Positions 26,828 to 35,875 of a DNA stretch of 40,853 nt are shown piece after piece. Numbering within the stretch: position 1 is the first letter of the stretch; each line of letters begins with the position of its first letter. The translations under genes were made by a program, and so were the position numbers. The stretch comes from Synechococcales cyanobacterium GL140_1_metabat_312 (GTDB lineage Bacteria > Cyanobacteriota > Cyanobacteriia > Leptolyngbyales > Leptolyngbyaceae): contig JANXWB010000076.1 of NCBI GenBank assembly GCA_025351345.1, positions 1 through 40,853 of the forward strand, given 5' to 3'. Below the pieces are notes generated by a model. The model saw only the letters and a list, made by a program, of their open reading frames with translations, did not search any database and was not told the DNA's origin.

Positions 26828-27757
26828 CGTTTGAAACAAACTGAGTTTATGGACATGGACGAGTTGTTCCAACAAGAAAAGTCCGCCGACTGAATTCCCA
26901 GTTTCATCAATCGCTGGACTATAGATTGCGATCGCTCCTGCTTTGGGTACGATCGCAATCAATCCACCGCTAACCCCAGATTTAATCGGCAGTCCAATGC
27001 GCATGGCATACTCACTCGAACTCTCGTATAGGCCACAGGTCATCATTAAACTATTAACAATGTGCTGATCTTGAAAAGAAATAATGGGATGAGGCAGCGC
27101 AATCAAAAGACCTAAACGAGCTAAATCTACGACGGTGCCTGATAAGCAGCAAATTTGATTATAGGTTTCAATCACCAAATCAATATCATCAAGATATCCG
27201 GCGCACTTTAGTAAATTTGCGATCGATCGATTGGTCTCATTGCCGAGCGATCGGACTGAAGACAACATTTCTTCATCCAGAATCAAATTACAACCTGCCG
27301 ATTGATTAAGCCAATATCGTAACGACTCACAGCGCGACGTCGGACTATTTCCGGGTAATAGCGAGGCTAAAAAAATTGCCCCACTGTTGATCATGGGATT
27401 ACGAGGACGGCCCCGATCGGAAGAAAGTTGAGCAATAGAATGAAAGGATTGGTCGGATGGGGTAATCCCAACCCTCGAAAACACCGCCTCATGTCCCACC
27501 CGAACCAATAGAAAAAGCAACAAAAATGGCTTAATCAAACTCATTAAAACAAACGGTTTAGCGACATCGCCAAGTTCCACAGATGACGATGAATTAGTTT
27601 GAATTGTAACCGCTAAAAGATCCGGCTGAATCTGAGAAAGAACGGGAATATAAGTCGGGAGTTTACCAGATTGAGCCTGAAGTTGAGTTGCGGTCAACCA
27701 CTGTTGTAAATGGTCTGTCGTAATACTTTTCAGATGATTGTGCGCATTTAATAACAC
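26822..27757 (-). CDS. glsA: Glutaminase A
   Basis: Hydrolyses glutamine to glutamate and ammonia; a serine-dependent beta-lactamase-like enzyme. Hallmarks are GKLPTYIPVLSQ (31-42), the S73-x-x-K76 dyad within VLMSLIKPF, PRNPMINSGAIF, GNETNRSIANLL and GVSGGLIAIVPKAGAIAIYSP. The 311-residue length is typical of GlsA. The segment around the dyad differs from the common QSISKVF, with hydrophobic replacements, but the catalytic residues remain. The ammonium transporter lies 0.9 kb away; no shared control can be seen. ATG at 27757. Confidence 0.9.
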   Translation of the reverse strand: MLLNAHNHLKSITTDHLQQWLTATQLQAQSGKLPTYIPVLSQIQPDLLAVTIQTNSSSSVELGDVAKPFVLMSLIKPFLLLFLLVRVGHEAVFSRVGITPSDQSFHSIAQLSSDRGRPRNPMINSGAIFLASLLPGNSPTSRCESLRYWLNQSAGCNLILDEEMLSSVRSLGNETNRSIANLLKCAGYLDDIDLVIETYNQICCLSGTVVDLARLGLLIALPHPIISFQDQHIVNSLMMTCGLYESSSEYAMRIGLPIKSGVSGGLIAIVPKAGAIAIYSPAIDETGNSVGGLFLLEQLVHVHKLSLFQTG

Positions 27758-27823
27758 CTGTCTTTATCTTCCCTAGGTGATTGAGTTTCATTATGCTACA
27801 AGACGGCAATATCCGATCGTTGA

Positions 27824-28276
27824 TCATCCCACTTCTGGATCTCGTCCATTAAACGGCTGAATCCACTGAGCCTTGAGGGCAAAATCTAACAGCAATGCTG
27901 CGATCCCAAACATAACAAAATTCTCCACAATAGCAATCCCCACCGCCCAAAGATTTTCGCGGTAAACCCAAAAAAGTTCAGCTTGAGCCAGTCCCCGCAC
28001 TAAAGCAAAGGCTCCGATCGCACCAGATTTTAAATGTTCATCCTGGCCTTGGCTGACTAAATGACGATAGGTAACGCCAAAAAGTCCACCGGAAAACCCC
28101 GCTATGAACACATCTAATACTAGGGTAGGCAGACGCATAAATTCAGGATTAACCAGCGCACCAATACCTGCAATGGCTGCGATCGCGAGTCCGGCTAGGA
28201 TACCTGCTTTGATGGATTCAAGGCGTTCATATTGCTTGTGGTCATGCTTCGTATCATATTCTTGCTTCGTTCTCAC
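27824..28276 (-). CDS. Small multi-pass membrane protein, unknown
   Basis: A 150-residue protein with a charged His/Lys/Glu N-terminus and about four hydrophobic helices near 24-44, 51-70, 84-102 and 108-130. Gly-rich helices (AGILAGLAIAAIAGIGALV; FIAGFSGGLFGVTYRHL) suggest close packing. I recall homologues in cyanobacteria without a known role. It is divergent from petN with a 69-bp gap, so their promoters overlap. Confidence 0.6.
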   Translation of the reverse strand: MRTKQEYDTKHDHKQYERLESIKAGILAGLAIAAIAGIGALVNPEFMRLPTLVLDVFIAGFSGGLFGVTYRHLVSQGQDEHLKSGAIGAFALVRGLAQAELFWVYRENLWAVGIAIVENFVMFGIAALLLDFALKAQWIQPFNGRDPEVG

Positions 28277-28345
28277 TCGTCACCTGACATCCTGTTATGA
28301 TGATTAGTAATGTTTGTTGTGTATTGTAAGCGAGCCATTAAAGCT

Positions 28346-28435
28346 ATGGATATTTTGTCGTTAGGTTGGGCAGGAATGTTTGCAGTATTTACCTTTTCGA
28401 TCGCGATGGTCGTCTGGGGCCGCAACGGGATTTAG
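28346..28435 (+). CDS. petN: Cytochrome b6f complex subunit PetN
   Basis: A 29-residue single-helix subunit of the cytochrome b6f complex, too short for routine gene calling. It begins [20 protein letters not shown] and ends VVWGRNGI, matching the near-invariant PetN (MDILTLGW ... MVVWGRNG). It sits in the thylakoid membrane and is needed for stability of the complex. PetB and PetD are encoded about 9 kb away. The next small gene starts six bases after the stop. Confidence 0.95.
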   Translation: MDILSLGWAGMFAVFTFSIAMVVWGRNGI

Positions 28436-28441
28436 AGCTTC

Positions 28442-28588
28442 ATGAGTAGTTCACTGTTCACGACGCTTGAGTTGGTCGCTGCTGTGTTGATGGGATCTAT
28501 TACGGTAGGAGTGATTTATATTACTACCTCCGAATGGCGCGATCGTCGCCGCCGAGAAGATGAAGCTCGAAAAGCACGACGACGGTAA
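28442..28588 (+). CDS. 48-residue single-helix membrane protein, unknown
   Basis: The frame begins MSSSLFTTLELVAAVLMGSI and has one membrane helix (about residues 8-28) followed by a highly charged tail (EWRDRRRREDEARKARRR). The size and topology resemble small photosynthetic-complex subunits, and the gene lies six bases after petN, so both are on one transcript. A terminator follows at 28624. I do not recognise the family, and a link to cytochrome b6f is only inferred from position. Confidence 0.7.
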   Translation: MSSSLFTTLELVAAVLMGSITVGVIYITTSEWRDRRRREDEARKARRR

Positions 28589-28623
28589 TTCAAGACGGTT
28601 ATGTTACAAGGCTATTAAAATAG

Positions 28624-28656
28624 GAAACCCCGATCAGAATTTCCGATCGGGGTTTC
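28624..28656. terminator. Terminator between petN unit and amt
   Basis: A perfect 12-bp stem GAAACCCCGATC (28624-28635) / GATCGGGGTTTC (28645-28656) with a nine-base loop lies between the convergent petN unit and the ammonium transporter. The stem ends AAA/TTT and is followed by TT on the plus strand, so termination in both directions is plausible. Confidence 0.8.
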
Positions 28657-28678
28657 TTGCTATTAATCTAGAAGAGCC

Positions 28679-30166
28679 TTATTTCACTTGGGCAAACCCA
28701 GATGACAGCTCATCACCATAACCTTCTTCACCATGCTCGTTGATGTCGAGACCTTGGTATTCTTCTTCTTCCCTCGTACGCAACGGCATAACAAAGCTCA
28801 AGAGCTTCAGAATGACAAACGTACCGCCGCCAGCCAAGACATAAGTAATCAAAATCGCCATGATTTGGGTGATCACTTGACCGCCTGCACCGTCGATTAA
28901 GCCAACAGCAACATCTTTACCAAACAGGGGATTCACATCCTTTGTTGCAAAAACACCAGTCAGAATAGCTCCGATCGTTCCACCCACGCCGTGTATCGGG
29001 AATGTATCTAGCGAATCATCAAACTGAATTTTCGCTTTCAGGCTAACCGCAAAGAAACAAGCTGTTGTGGTTAATGCCCCAATCAACAAGGCTCCCAGAG
29101 GATTAACGAATCCGGCAGCGGGCGTAATGCCAACGAGTCCAGCAACCGCACCCGTCGCCACACCAACTGCGGTCGGTTTACCCCGCAGCACCCACTCCAA
29201 AATTACCCAAACGAGGGCCGCTGTGGAAGCCGAGATTTGCGTCGTGACAAAGGCATTAGTTGCAATTCCATTGGCCGCCAATGCGCTACCACCATTAAAC
29301 CCAAACCACCCAAACCAAAGCAACCCAGCACCCAACAGGATGTAAGGCACGTTGTGGGGAGCAGCAGGCTGGTTGGGATAGGTTTTACGGGGACCAATCA
29401 TCCAGGATGCCACCAATGCTGATACGCCAGAACTAATATGAACAACCGTTCCACCCGCAAAGTCAAGCGCCTTCATGCCACCGTTGACACCCAGGAAGCC
29501 ACCCACGCCCCACACCATGTGAGCAAAAATTGGGTATAGAACACCAGCCCACAGAACCATGAACCAGAAGTAGGCTTTAAAGCTGGTGCGCTCAACGATC
29601 GCTCCCGAAATCAACGCAGGGGTGATGATGGCAAACATCATCTGATAGACCATAAAGAGCTGGTGAGGAATCGTCGGTGCATAGGAACCAGCACCTTCAG
29701 TGGGACTCCCCTTAACCGCATCAACAAAGAAGACCCCCACATCCCCTAAGCTCGCCATCACATCTTTGGCAATGTAATAACCCGCTTCTGGCTTCACATC
29801 TTTCAGAAATGACCACTCAAACCCGCCGATAATTTTATTTCCAGGAGAAAATGACAAGCTGTAGCCCCATAGCGTCCAGATTACGCCCACAATGCCCATC
29901 ATGATGAAGCTCATCATCATTGTGTTTAGAACGTGTTTAGAGCGGACAAAACCGCCATAAAAGAACGCAAGGCCGGGAGTCATCAACAACACCAAAGCCG
30001 CAGAAATAAGCATCCAAGCCGTATCTGCACTGTTTTGAGCTGTGCCCGCCGCAGTAGCTGCTGCTTCCACGGGAGTCGGGTCAGCCGCCCAAGCCACGTC
30101 TCCCACCATAGGGACAAGTAGCAGCGCAATCGTCACCAAGCCTAGTTTAGAAATAAAATTCAACAC
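28679..30166 (-). CDS. amt: Ammonium transporter Amt
   Basis: Ammonium channel or transporter of the Amt/MEP family in the cytoplasmic membrane. Eleven hydrophobic helices follow a cleavable signal peptide (ending VGDVAWA-ADP). Family motifs include DTAWMLISAALVLLMTPGLA, FFYGGFVR, GVGGFLGVNGG, DFAGGTVVHISSGVSALVAS (with a pore histidine) and HGVGGTIGAILTGVFA with the second histidine. I place the start at GTG 30166, eight bases after GGAAGG; a GTG at 30187 would be longer by seven residues but without a ribosome binding site. No perfect NtcA site (GTA-N8-TAC) is found upstream. Amt1 and other paralogues cannot be separated by sequence alone. Confidence 0.95.
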   Translation of the reverse strand: MLNFISKLGLVTIALLLVPMVGDVAWAADPTPVEAAATAAGTAQNSADTAWMLISAALVLLMTPGLAFFYGGFVRSKHVLNTMMMSFIMMGIVGVIWTLWGYSLSFSPGNKIIGGFEWSFLKDVKPEAGYYIAKDVMASLGDVGVFFVDAVKGSPTEGAGSYAPTIPHQLFMVYQMMFAIITPALISGAIVERTSFKAYFWFMVLWAGVLYPIFAHMVWGVGGFLGVNGGMKALDFAGGTVVHISSGVSALVASWMIGPRKTYPNQPAAPHNVPYILLGAGLLWFGWFGFNGGSALAANGIATNAFVTTQISASTAALVWVILEWVLRGKPTAVGVATGAVAGLVGITPAAGFVNPLGALLIGALTTTACFFAVSLKAKIQFDDSLDTFPIHGVGGTIGAILTGVFATKDVNPLFGKDVAVGLIDGAGGQVITQIMAILITYVLAGGGTFVILKLLSFVMPLRTREEEEYQGLDINEHGEEGYGDELSSGFAQVK

Positions 30167-30174
30167 GCTCACAA

Positions 30175-30180
30175 CCTTCC
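30175..30180 (-). promoter_or_regulatory. Ribosome binding site that fixes the amt start
   Basis: GGAAGG on the minus strand lies eight bases before GTG 30166. It falls inside the longer frame, which argues against the GTG at 30187. Confidence 0.55.
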
Positions 30181-30187
30181 GAACCAC

Positions 30188-30700
30188 ACAAAGAATGATG
30201 AAACAGACAAAGAGACTAAAAAGTTTTCACAACTCTAAACAAAACACACATCAGTAACCCTACAAAAAAGATAAGAAACTCTAGTTTAAAGATAGAGAAA
30301 AACAATCTATAGAGTTGAATTTCATCAATTATGAAGGAATAATTCTGTGTTTTCTGATACATTTTAATTCTCACCTCGCAGAGCTTCAGGCGGACTCTCG
30401 CTGGGGGCACGGTTTTCAGTTTGATTTGTTGTTCAGCATTTTCTTGTAAATTTCACAATAATTTGAATCTGCTTGTTACGTAAATTTGCGGAGAGTGATT
30501 CACGCGACAGAACCGATCGGAGGTTCAAACCATCATTGTGGTGAAACTATTTTGTGCTTCTGAAGGATAATTCAAAGTCAAAAACCTGGGAATTTATAAT
30601 CCCAGGCTCACAATTAATAAAGATCGTATTGATCACAATTAATGAATCGTTAGTGAATCGTTTTTTGTCGCTAGAACGGTGCAGTGACCTATCTCTATTC
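30188..30700. other. Long spacer between pcyA and amt
   Basis: This 513-bp gap holds the pcyA terminator at 30580-30606 and the amt promoter. I looked for GTA-N8-TAC at every GTA in it and found none. The 10-mer CACAATTAAT occurs at 30610 and 30634, and GAATCGTT twice in 30644-30663. No coding frame is convincing. Confidence 0.4.
30580..30606 (-). terminator. Rho-independent terminator of pcyA
   Basis: On the minus strand CCTGGGA-TTATAAAT-TCCCAGG is followed directly by TTTTT. The 7-bp perfect GC-rich stem plus U-tract is a textbook terminator, 95 bp after the pcyA stop. Confidence 0.85.
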
Positions 30701-31438
30701 TCAAGGTAGTGGATTGGCCATATCAAAAAGAACAGTGGTCATGTACCGATCGGCCCAAGCGGTTCCAAACGCTTTTTCCAACACCCGTCTCGTCTTATCA
30801 TTTTCCTGTTGACGCGTGCAGTAGTAGCTCTGGGCCGCCACAATTTCATCGCTGCGTTCGGGAGTCGGCGGAGTATCGACGGCCAACTGACAGTGAAGTT
30901 GCAGATATTGGGTGACGCGAGTGACGAATCTGAGTTCTTCCTCAGCGCCCTCTGGATGAATAAACAGGCAATGAGGTGAGAAAATATCGCCCCATGTCGG
31001 AAATGTACGCACCTTTTTGAATTCAGATTGAGGTAGTGCTTCTAGCGCTTCACTGTAGGATAATGGAAGGGTCCGATCGCCACTAATGGGAGAAAGATCT
31101 GCAATGGCCATGCTGATTCCGGCTCGTCCTGCAACTAAATCAACCCCAAACATGGGTAGGGCATAGTCCGATCGGGGAAACATAACACAGTGGAGAATAT
31201 CTAAGCCATTACCAATTTTGGCCAGTTCTAAATGTAGCTTACGAAACTGAGGTGTTTGGTAGCACTTGTTCTCAATCACAAGGCGCTCTCCCTCTATCCG
31301 ACCTTCCACATAGCCTAAATCGTCAGGTAGAAAATAGGGCGTTAAGTCCAGAGATTCGGTCCAGATGGCATCGATCCGATCGGCCAATTGGCGAATCGTC
31401 GGGTTCTGTTCATCGCGAAGGGAAGTAGCAAGAGTCAT
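30701..31438 (-). CDS. pcyA: Phycocyanobilin:ferredoxin oxidoreductase
   Basis: Four-electron, ferredoxin-dependent reduction of biliverdin IX-alpha to phycocyanobilin, the chromophore of phycobilisomes and cyanobacterial phytochromes. The 245 residues align with Synechocystis PcyA throughout, including [40 protein letters not shown] and AIADLSP. The catalytic residues equivalent to Synechocystis E76, H88 and D105 are E71, H83 and D100. The ATG at 31438 gives the normal N-terminus [11 protein letters not shown]; the frame extends further upstream without similarity. It is divergent from the kinase gene and uses its own terminator. Confidence 0.97.
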   Translation of the reverse strand: MTLATSLRDEQNPTIRQLADRIDAIWTESLDLTPYFLPDDLGYVEGRIEGERLVIENKCYQTPQFRKLHLELAKIGNGLDILHCVMFPRSDYALPMFGVDLVAGRAGISMAIADLSPISGDRTLPLSYSEALEALPQSEFKKVRTFPTWGDIFSPHCLFIHPEGAEEELRFVTRVTQYLQLHCQLAVDTPPTPERSDEIVAAQSYYCTRQQENDKTRRVLEKAFGTAWADRYMTTVLFDMANPLP

Positions 31439-31572
31439 GGCAAGTGTCAAGGTGCAGTTAATGTCTGAACTTATTCTTAACCATACCGTTTGGTGAGGGC
31501 AGATTCTAAAGTACAAGCGACTGTAACAAATTACGATGAATATCTCTCTATAGTGCTTAAGGACATTAACTC

Positions 31573-32373
31573 ATGGCTGGCCAACTTCTGGGCGATCGGT
31601 ACGAAGTCGAGAAACAACTGGGAAAGCAGGCCGGACGCTGGACGTTGCGGGCGCGAGATATTGTCACGGGAGATCAGGTGGTGGTGAAGCTGCTGTTTGT
31701 GGATGATGAATTGGATCCAAATGACTTAAAGCTATTTGGCCGGGAAGTCGAGACGCTCCAGACGATTAATCATCCTTGTATACCGAAATTTTTAGAATAT
31801 TTTGAAGAATCTTTACCGACTAGTCGAGCCATAGCTTTGGTCCAATCCTACGTCCCTGGGATGTCGCTTCAGAAAGTTCTCGATCGGGGCCGAATATTTA
31901 CAGAAGATGAGGTCCAGAAAATGGCGATTGTTCTCCTCAAAATCATTGGTCATCTCCACAGCCATAATCCGCCTATTCTCCATCGAGATCTCAAGCCCAG
32001 TAGCATTGTTTTAGGTCAAGATCGTCGCCCTCATTTGGTCGATTTTGGAACAGTAAAGGCATTGAAGAGCTTGGAAACAGTGAATTTCACCATTGTGGGT
32101 ACCTATGGGTATATGCCTCCAGAGCAATTTAGCGGACGGACGGTGTTGGCCTCCGATATCTATAGTGTGGGGATGACCTTAATTGCGATGTTAACAGGCA
32201 AGGCACCTACCGAATTACCCCGTAAAGGTGGCTATTACGATTTGAGCAGCGTCACTATTAGCGATGGGTTTACAAAGTGGCTCCAGCAAATTACAGAAAC
32301 AAATCTCTATCGGCGGTTACGATCGGTGGATGAAGCGCTTGAGGCATTAAAGACTTCGGGCATAGCCGTCTAG
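31573..32373 (+). CDS. Minimal Ser/Thr protein kinase
   Basis: A 266-residue Hanks-type kinase domain with nothing added. The glycine loop is atypical (LGKQAGRWTLRARD, about 16-29), the ATP-binding lysine is K39 in VVVKLL, the catalytic loop HRDLKPSSI (137-145) and DFG (157-159) are intact, and GTYGYMPPEQF (177-187) gives the activation segment and APE equivalent. There is no membrane helix, PASTA, WD or other sensor region, so it is a soluble kinase needing a partner for signal input. It is divergent from pcyA and convergent with the M50 protease, six bases apart. Substrates are unknown. Confidence 0.9.
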   Translation: MAGQLLGDRYEVEKQLGKQAGRWTLRARDIVTGDQVVVKLLFVDDELDPNDLKLFGREVETLQTINHPCIPKFLEYFEESLPTSRAIALVQSYVPGMSLQKVLDRGRIFTEDEVQKMAIVLLKIIGHLHSHNPPILHRDLKPSSIVLGQDRRPHLVDFGTVKALKSLETVNFTIVGTYGYMPPEQFSGRTVLASDIYSVGMTLIAMLTGKAPTELPRKGGYYDLSSVTISDGFTKWLQQITETNLYRRLRSVDEALEALKTSGIAV

Positions 32374-32379
32374 GTTTTA

Positions 32380-33000
32380 TTAGGACAGAAACGAAATAAT
32401 AGTCGCGACCAGAGTGGACGACACCACGCGTATACCCAGACCAACGGCTGGAATGCTGAAGATAGCAAACATCAAAAACATGCTTATTTCAGGAGTTTCA
32501 AGAGCCTTGAGCTTAGGGAAAAGCTGGCTGTAGACATGAAAACCATCTAGAGGCGGTACGGGAAGCATGTTGAGGGCAAACAGAGAAAAGTTAATTTGAG
32601 CCGCCATCAGGCAGAATTGTTCATTAATCATCGACGCCCCACTGCGCGCACCCATCACAGCAAGGACGACGGCCACAGCTCCCAAAATTAAATTTGATAC
32701 TGGACCCGCTAGAGAAACTGCGATATCGCTCCAACGAGCATGGCGAAATTTGGCGGGAGTGACGGGCATCAATCCCCAAGCCATACCGGAAACGCAAAGA
32801 AAAATGATCGATGTCCAGCCCATATGAACAATAGGATTCGGCGTAATATGGCCAGAGATAGTGGGCGTGTCGTCCCCTTGGGAAATCGCGGCAACACCGT
32901 GGGCCAGTTCGTGGATGACAATGGAGCCGATAATAATGAGGATGTAATGTCCAAAAAATAGAGGATCCCGAAATAATTGATAGATAAAAAGATTCTGCAT
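32380..33000 (-). CDS. M50 (site-2 protease family) membrane metalloprotease
   Basis: A 206-residue intramembrane zinc metalloprotease of the compact S2P type. The zinc-binding HELAH is at 30-34 within a membrane helix, and the third ligand D152 lies in NMLPVPPLDG (144-153). About five or six hydrophobic segments are present. No PDZ or CBS domain is attached, unlike RseP. Such proteases release membrane-bound regulators such as anti-sigma factors, but the target here is unknown. Confidence 0.88.
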   Translation of the reverse strand: MQNLFIYQLFRDPLFFGHYILIIIGSIVIHELAHGVAAISQGDDTPTISGHITPNPIVHMGWTSIIFLCVSGMAWGLMPVTPAKFRHARWSDIAVSLAGPVSNLILGAVAVVLAVMGARSGASMINEQFCLMAAQINFSLFALNMLPVPPLDGFHVYSQLFPKLKALETPEISMFLMFAIFSIPAVGLGIRVVSSTLVATIISFLS

Positions 33001-33129
33001 GAGGGGGTTCTATTTCGGAGATCTATTGTTCAGTCATGAGGTGACGATCGATATTTCTCATTATCTCCGATCGTTCTGGTTTAAACTAATTTTCCCTTAC
33101 GCTAGTATTTACTCACTATTTAGATAGTT

Positions 33130-34110
33130 ATGGACGGATTTCTTAATCTTCACAAGCCACTTACATTTACGTCCCATGACTGTGTAGCGCGACTACGGCG
33201 GCTATTAAAAACAAAAAAAATTGGTCATGCTGGAACCCTGGATCCGATGGCCGATGGAGTGTTGCCGATAGCGATCGGTCGAGCAACCCGATTATTGCAA
33301 TTTTTGCCGCAGTCCAAAGCATATCGAGCGATCGTCCGGTTTGGGATTATAACGACTACTGATGATCTCGAAGGCGAAGTGGTGTCCCAGACGGCTTGTC
33401 CTCAAATTACGTTGGATCAAATCAAAGCCTTGCTGCCCCAATTTATCGGGACAATCGATCAAATTCCGCCTGCCTTTAGTGCAATCCAAGTTGATGGGAA
33501 ACGGTTATACGATTTGGCTCGGGCGGGGATTGCGGTGGACGTGCCGATGCGGACGGTGGAGGTGTCTGCGATTAAGGTTTTGGATTGGCGCGGCGGCGAA
33601 TTTTCAGAAATTGATCTCGATATTACCTGCGGCGGCGGAACTTACATTCGGGCGATCGCTCGGGATCTGGGCGCGTCACTGGGGACTGGGGCGACTTTGG
33701 CGGGTTTGACGCGAACCCACAGCAGTGGTTTTGATTTATCGAATAGTTTGACGTTCGAGACGATCGAAGCGGCGATCGAAAATCAATCCTTGGTCCTAAC
33801 CGCTGTGGAACACCCCTTAATACATCATCCGTCAATTTTGCTGAACGATGAAGAAACTTGGCGCTGGTGCAATGGTCAGAAAATAGCGCCGCCAGATAAA
33901 GCGTTGCCGATCGGTCAAGTTTGCTGTGCAAAACGATTGAACCCTGAGACCCAACAGGAAGATTTCTTAGGCATTGCTGAGGTTAAAGCGCGGGAAGATT
34001 TTGTGTTTTTGCGTGCGAAAATGGCCTATGCGGAATGTCCCTGCGATCGGCCTTTGGAGGCATTGAGCTTAGAACCATTGAGCTTAGAATCAGACCACGA
34101 TCGGCTATAG
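33130..34110 (+). CDS. truB: tRNA pseudouridine(55) synthase
   Basis: Converts U55 of the T loop of tRNAs to pseudouridine. The N-terminus GFLNLHKPLTFTSHDCVARL and the catalytic motif GHAGTLDPMADGVLPIAIG (D38) are characteristic of TruB; GGTYIRAIARDLG is the second hallmark. The C-terminal region after about 250 is a short PUA-like domain with an additional low-complexity Leu/Ser tail (ALSLEPLSLESDHDRL). The length, 326 residues, is slightly above average. ATG at 33130. NTRC follows 74 bp downstream on the same strand. Confidence 0.97.
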   Translation: MDGFLNLHKPLTFTSHDCVARLRRLLKTKKIGHAGTLDPMADGVLPIAIGRATRLLQFLPQSKAYRAIVRFGIITTTDDLEGEVVSQTACPQITLDQIKALLPQFIGTIDQIPPAFSAIQVDGKRLYDLARAGIAVDVPMRTVEVSAIKVLDWRGGEFSEIDLDITCGGGTYIRAIARDLGASLGTGATLAGLTRTHSSGFDLSNSLTFETIEAAIENQSLVLTAVEHPLIHHPSILLNDEETWRWCNGQKIAPPDKALPIGQVCCAKRLNPETQQEDFLGIAEVKAREDFVFLRAKMAYAECPCDRPLEALSLEPLSLESDHDRL

Positions 34111-34184
34111 TTTCTAAGCGATGAAACCGAAGTCATTACGACTTTGTCCGCTTACTCTAGTTCACCTACTCTGCCGCTAACGTC

Positions 34185-35582
34185 ATGATGGAAAATACTC
34201 TTGAAAACGCGATCGAAAACGTCGTCATCATTGGATCCGGTCCTGCGGGATATACGGCGGCGATTTATGCAGGGCGAGCGAACTTAAAGCCGTTGATGTT
34301 TGAAGGACAACACATGGGCGGGGTTCCGGGCGGGCAACTCATGACGACGTTGGAGGTCGAGAATTTCCCTGGATTTCCGGAGGGCATTACGGGACCAGAG
34401 TTAATGGTGCGGATGAAGGCTCAGGCGGCACGGTGGGGTACGGAGTTGTACACAGAAGATGTGATTTCGGTGGATTTGAGTCAGCGGCCTTTTGTAATTA
34501 CTTCTACCGATCGGACGGTGCGCGCCCACAGTATTATTATTGCGACCGGAGCGACGGCCAAGCGATTGGGGTTGCCGAGTGAAGCGCAATATTGGAATTC
34601 GGGAATGTCGGCTTGTGCTATTTGTGATGGGGCTTCGCCAATTTTTAAAAATGTGCCGTTGGTGATTATTGGCGGCGGCGATACGGCGGCTGAAGAGGGC
34701 GTGTATTTAACGAAGTATGGGACTCATGTTCATATGTTGGTGCGGGGCGACAAATTACGAGCGAGTAAGGCCATGCAAGATCGGGTTTTGAATAATCCGA
34801 AAATTACGGTTCATTGGAATACGGAAGCGATCGATGTGTTTGGTGAGAATGGTTTTCTAACAGGCGTGAAGGTGCGCGATCGGTTAACCCAAGCGACTAA
34901 AGATATTCCAGCGAAAGGGTTATTTTATGCGATCGGGCATAGTCCAAATACTGATATTTTCAAAGGTCAATTAGAACTCGATGCGACTGGATATATTGTT
35001 CCGCAAATTGGGACGGTGAAGACGAATATTGAGGGTGTATATGCGGCGGGTGATGTGCAAGATCATGAATATCGCCAAGCGATTACGGCGGCAGGAACAG
35101 GTTGTGCTGCTGCACTTCTAGCAGAACGCTATTTGTCGATGAATGGTTTAGACGTTGAATTCCATCAAACTGAAAATCATACGGCTGAGACTACTGAAGT
35201 TGCGACTAAACAAACTCCTTCTGAAGCGCAGAAACAAACTACTTCAGCAAATTTTGATATTACGGCAACACGCTATGTGGGCGGCTATGCATTGCGTAAG
35301 TTGTATCACGAGACCGATCGGTTAATTATGGTGAAGTATTCGTCGCCGACCTGTGGACCTTGTCATAGTTTGAGTCCGATTTTAAGTAAGGTTGTGGGTG
35401 AGTTTGAAGGCCGAATGCATTACATTGAAATTGACATTACGGAAGATCCTGAAATCGCTGAGTCAGGGGGCGTAGTGGGCACTCCGACTATTCAATTTTT
35501 TAAGAATAAAGAGAAGGTTGCAGAACTTATGGGCGTAAAGTCGAAGAGTCAATATCGGGAGACGATCGAGACTTATCTTTAA
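34185..35582 (+). CDS. ntrC: NADPH-thioredoxin reductase C (TrxR-Trx fusion)
   Basis: Bifunctional NADPH-dependent thioredoxin system that reduces 2-Cys peroxiredoxin and other targets in cyanobacteria and chloroplasts. Residues 10-330 are thioredoxin reductase: FAD motif GSGPAGY (17-23), redox centre CAIC (144-147, in [14 protein letters not shown]) and NADPH motif [11 protein letters not shown] (161-171). A variable linker (about 335-360) joins it to a thioredoxin domain with active site CGPC (390-393). The gene symbol is that of NTRC and should not be confused with the nitrogen regulator NtrC. It starts at tandem ATG codons, 34185 and 34188. Confidence 0.96.
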   Translation: MMENTLENAIENVVIIGSGPAGYTAAIYAGRANLKPLMFEGQHMGGVPGGQLMTTLEVENFPGFPEGITGPELMVRMKAQAARWGTELYTEDVISVDLSQRPFVITSTDRTVRAHSIIIATGATAKRLGLPSEAQYWNSGMSACAICDGASPIFKNVPLVIIGGGDTAAEEGVYLTKYGTHVHMLVRGDKLRASKAMQDRVLNNPKITVHWNTEAIDVFGENGFLTGVKVRDRLTQATKDIPAKGLFYAIGHSPNTDIFKGQLELDATGYIVPQIGTVKTNIEGVYAAGDVQDHEYRQAITAAGTGCAAALLAERYLSMNGLDVEFHQTENHTAETTEVATKQTPSEAQKQTTSANFDITATRYVGGYALRKLYHETDRLIMVKYSSPTCGPCHSLSPILSKVVGEFEGRMHYIEIDITEDPEIAESGGVVGTPTIQFFKNKEKVAELMGVKSKSQYRETIETYL

Positions 35583-35690
35583 AATTGAGAATATTGAATT
35601 GAGAGTTGAGAAAGGGACGATCGCGTTGCTTGAAAAATAGTTCACAAAGTTCTAAAAAGCAAGGAAATTGTCTCTTTCTAAGTCTCTAAA

Positions 35691-35861
35691 CCGATCGATG
35701 CGCCCGCCAGACTATTTCAACTTAATGTGCTCGATACTGAGTTGGCAATTTGTCGTGCCGCTTGGAAAGCACCTGCACCGCTCTATACCCGTGGAGTATT
35801 AGCGAAATATACCAAACTTGTTTCATCAAGCCCTTTGGGTGCGGTGACAGATTTGGGCTAG
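35691..35861 (+). pseudogene. ilvD: Remnant of the ilvD 3' end (dihydroxy-acid dehydratase)
   Basis: The plus-strand frame is open from 35682, after an in-frame TAA, to TAG 35859-35861. It reads as the last 55 or so residues of Ilv[19 protein letters not shown], then [20 protein letters not shown] and [11 protein letters not shown]. Compared with the IlvD end I know (RRAAW ... [26 protein letters not shown]), RR has become IC, APRYTRG is APLYTRG and SSSS has become SSSP, as expected of a decaying copy. There is no start codon with a ribosome binding site and the rest of ilvD, about 500 codons, is missing. A working ilvD must lie elsewhere because leucine synthesis is retained. A terminator follows. 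Confidence 0.85.
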
Positions 35862-35875
35862 GGCTAGGGATTAGT

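Noticed and set aside
30188-30700. NtcA-binding site upstream of amt
   Set aside because: No GTA in the region is followed by TAC at the required N8 spacing.
31439-31516. Longer N-terminus of PcyA
   Set aside because: The extra 26 residues have no similarity to PcyA, and the ATG at 31438 gives the usual length.
35691-35793. Short ATG-started frame [14 protein letters not shown] over the ilvD relic
   Set aside because: It overlaps the frame that matches IlvD and has no support of its own.
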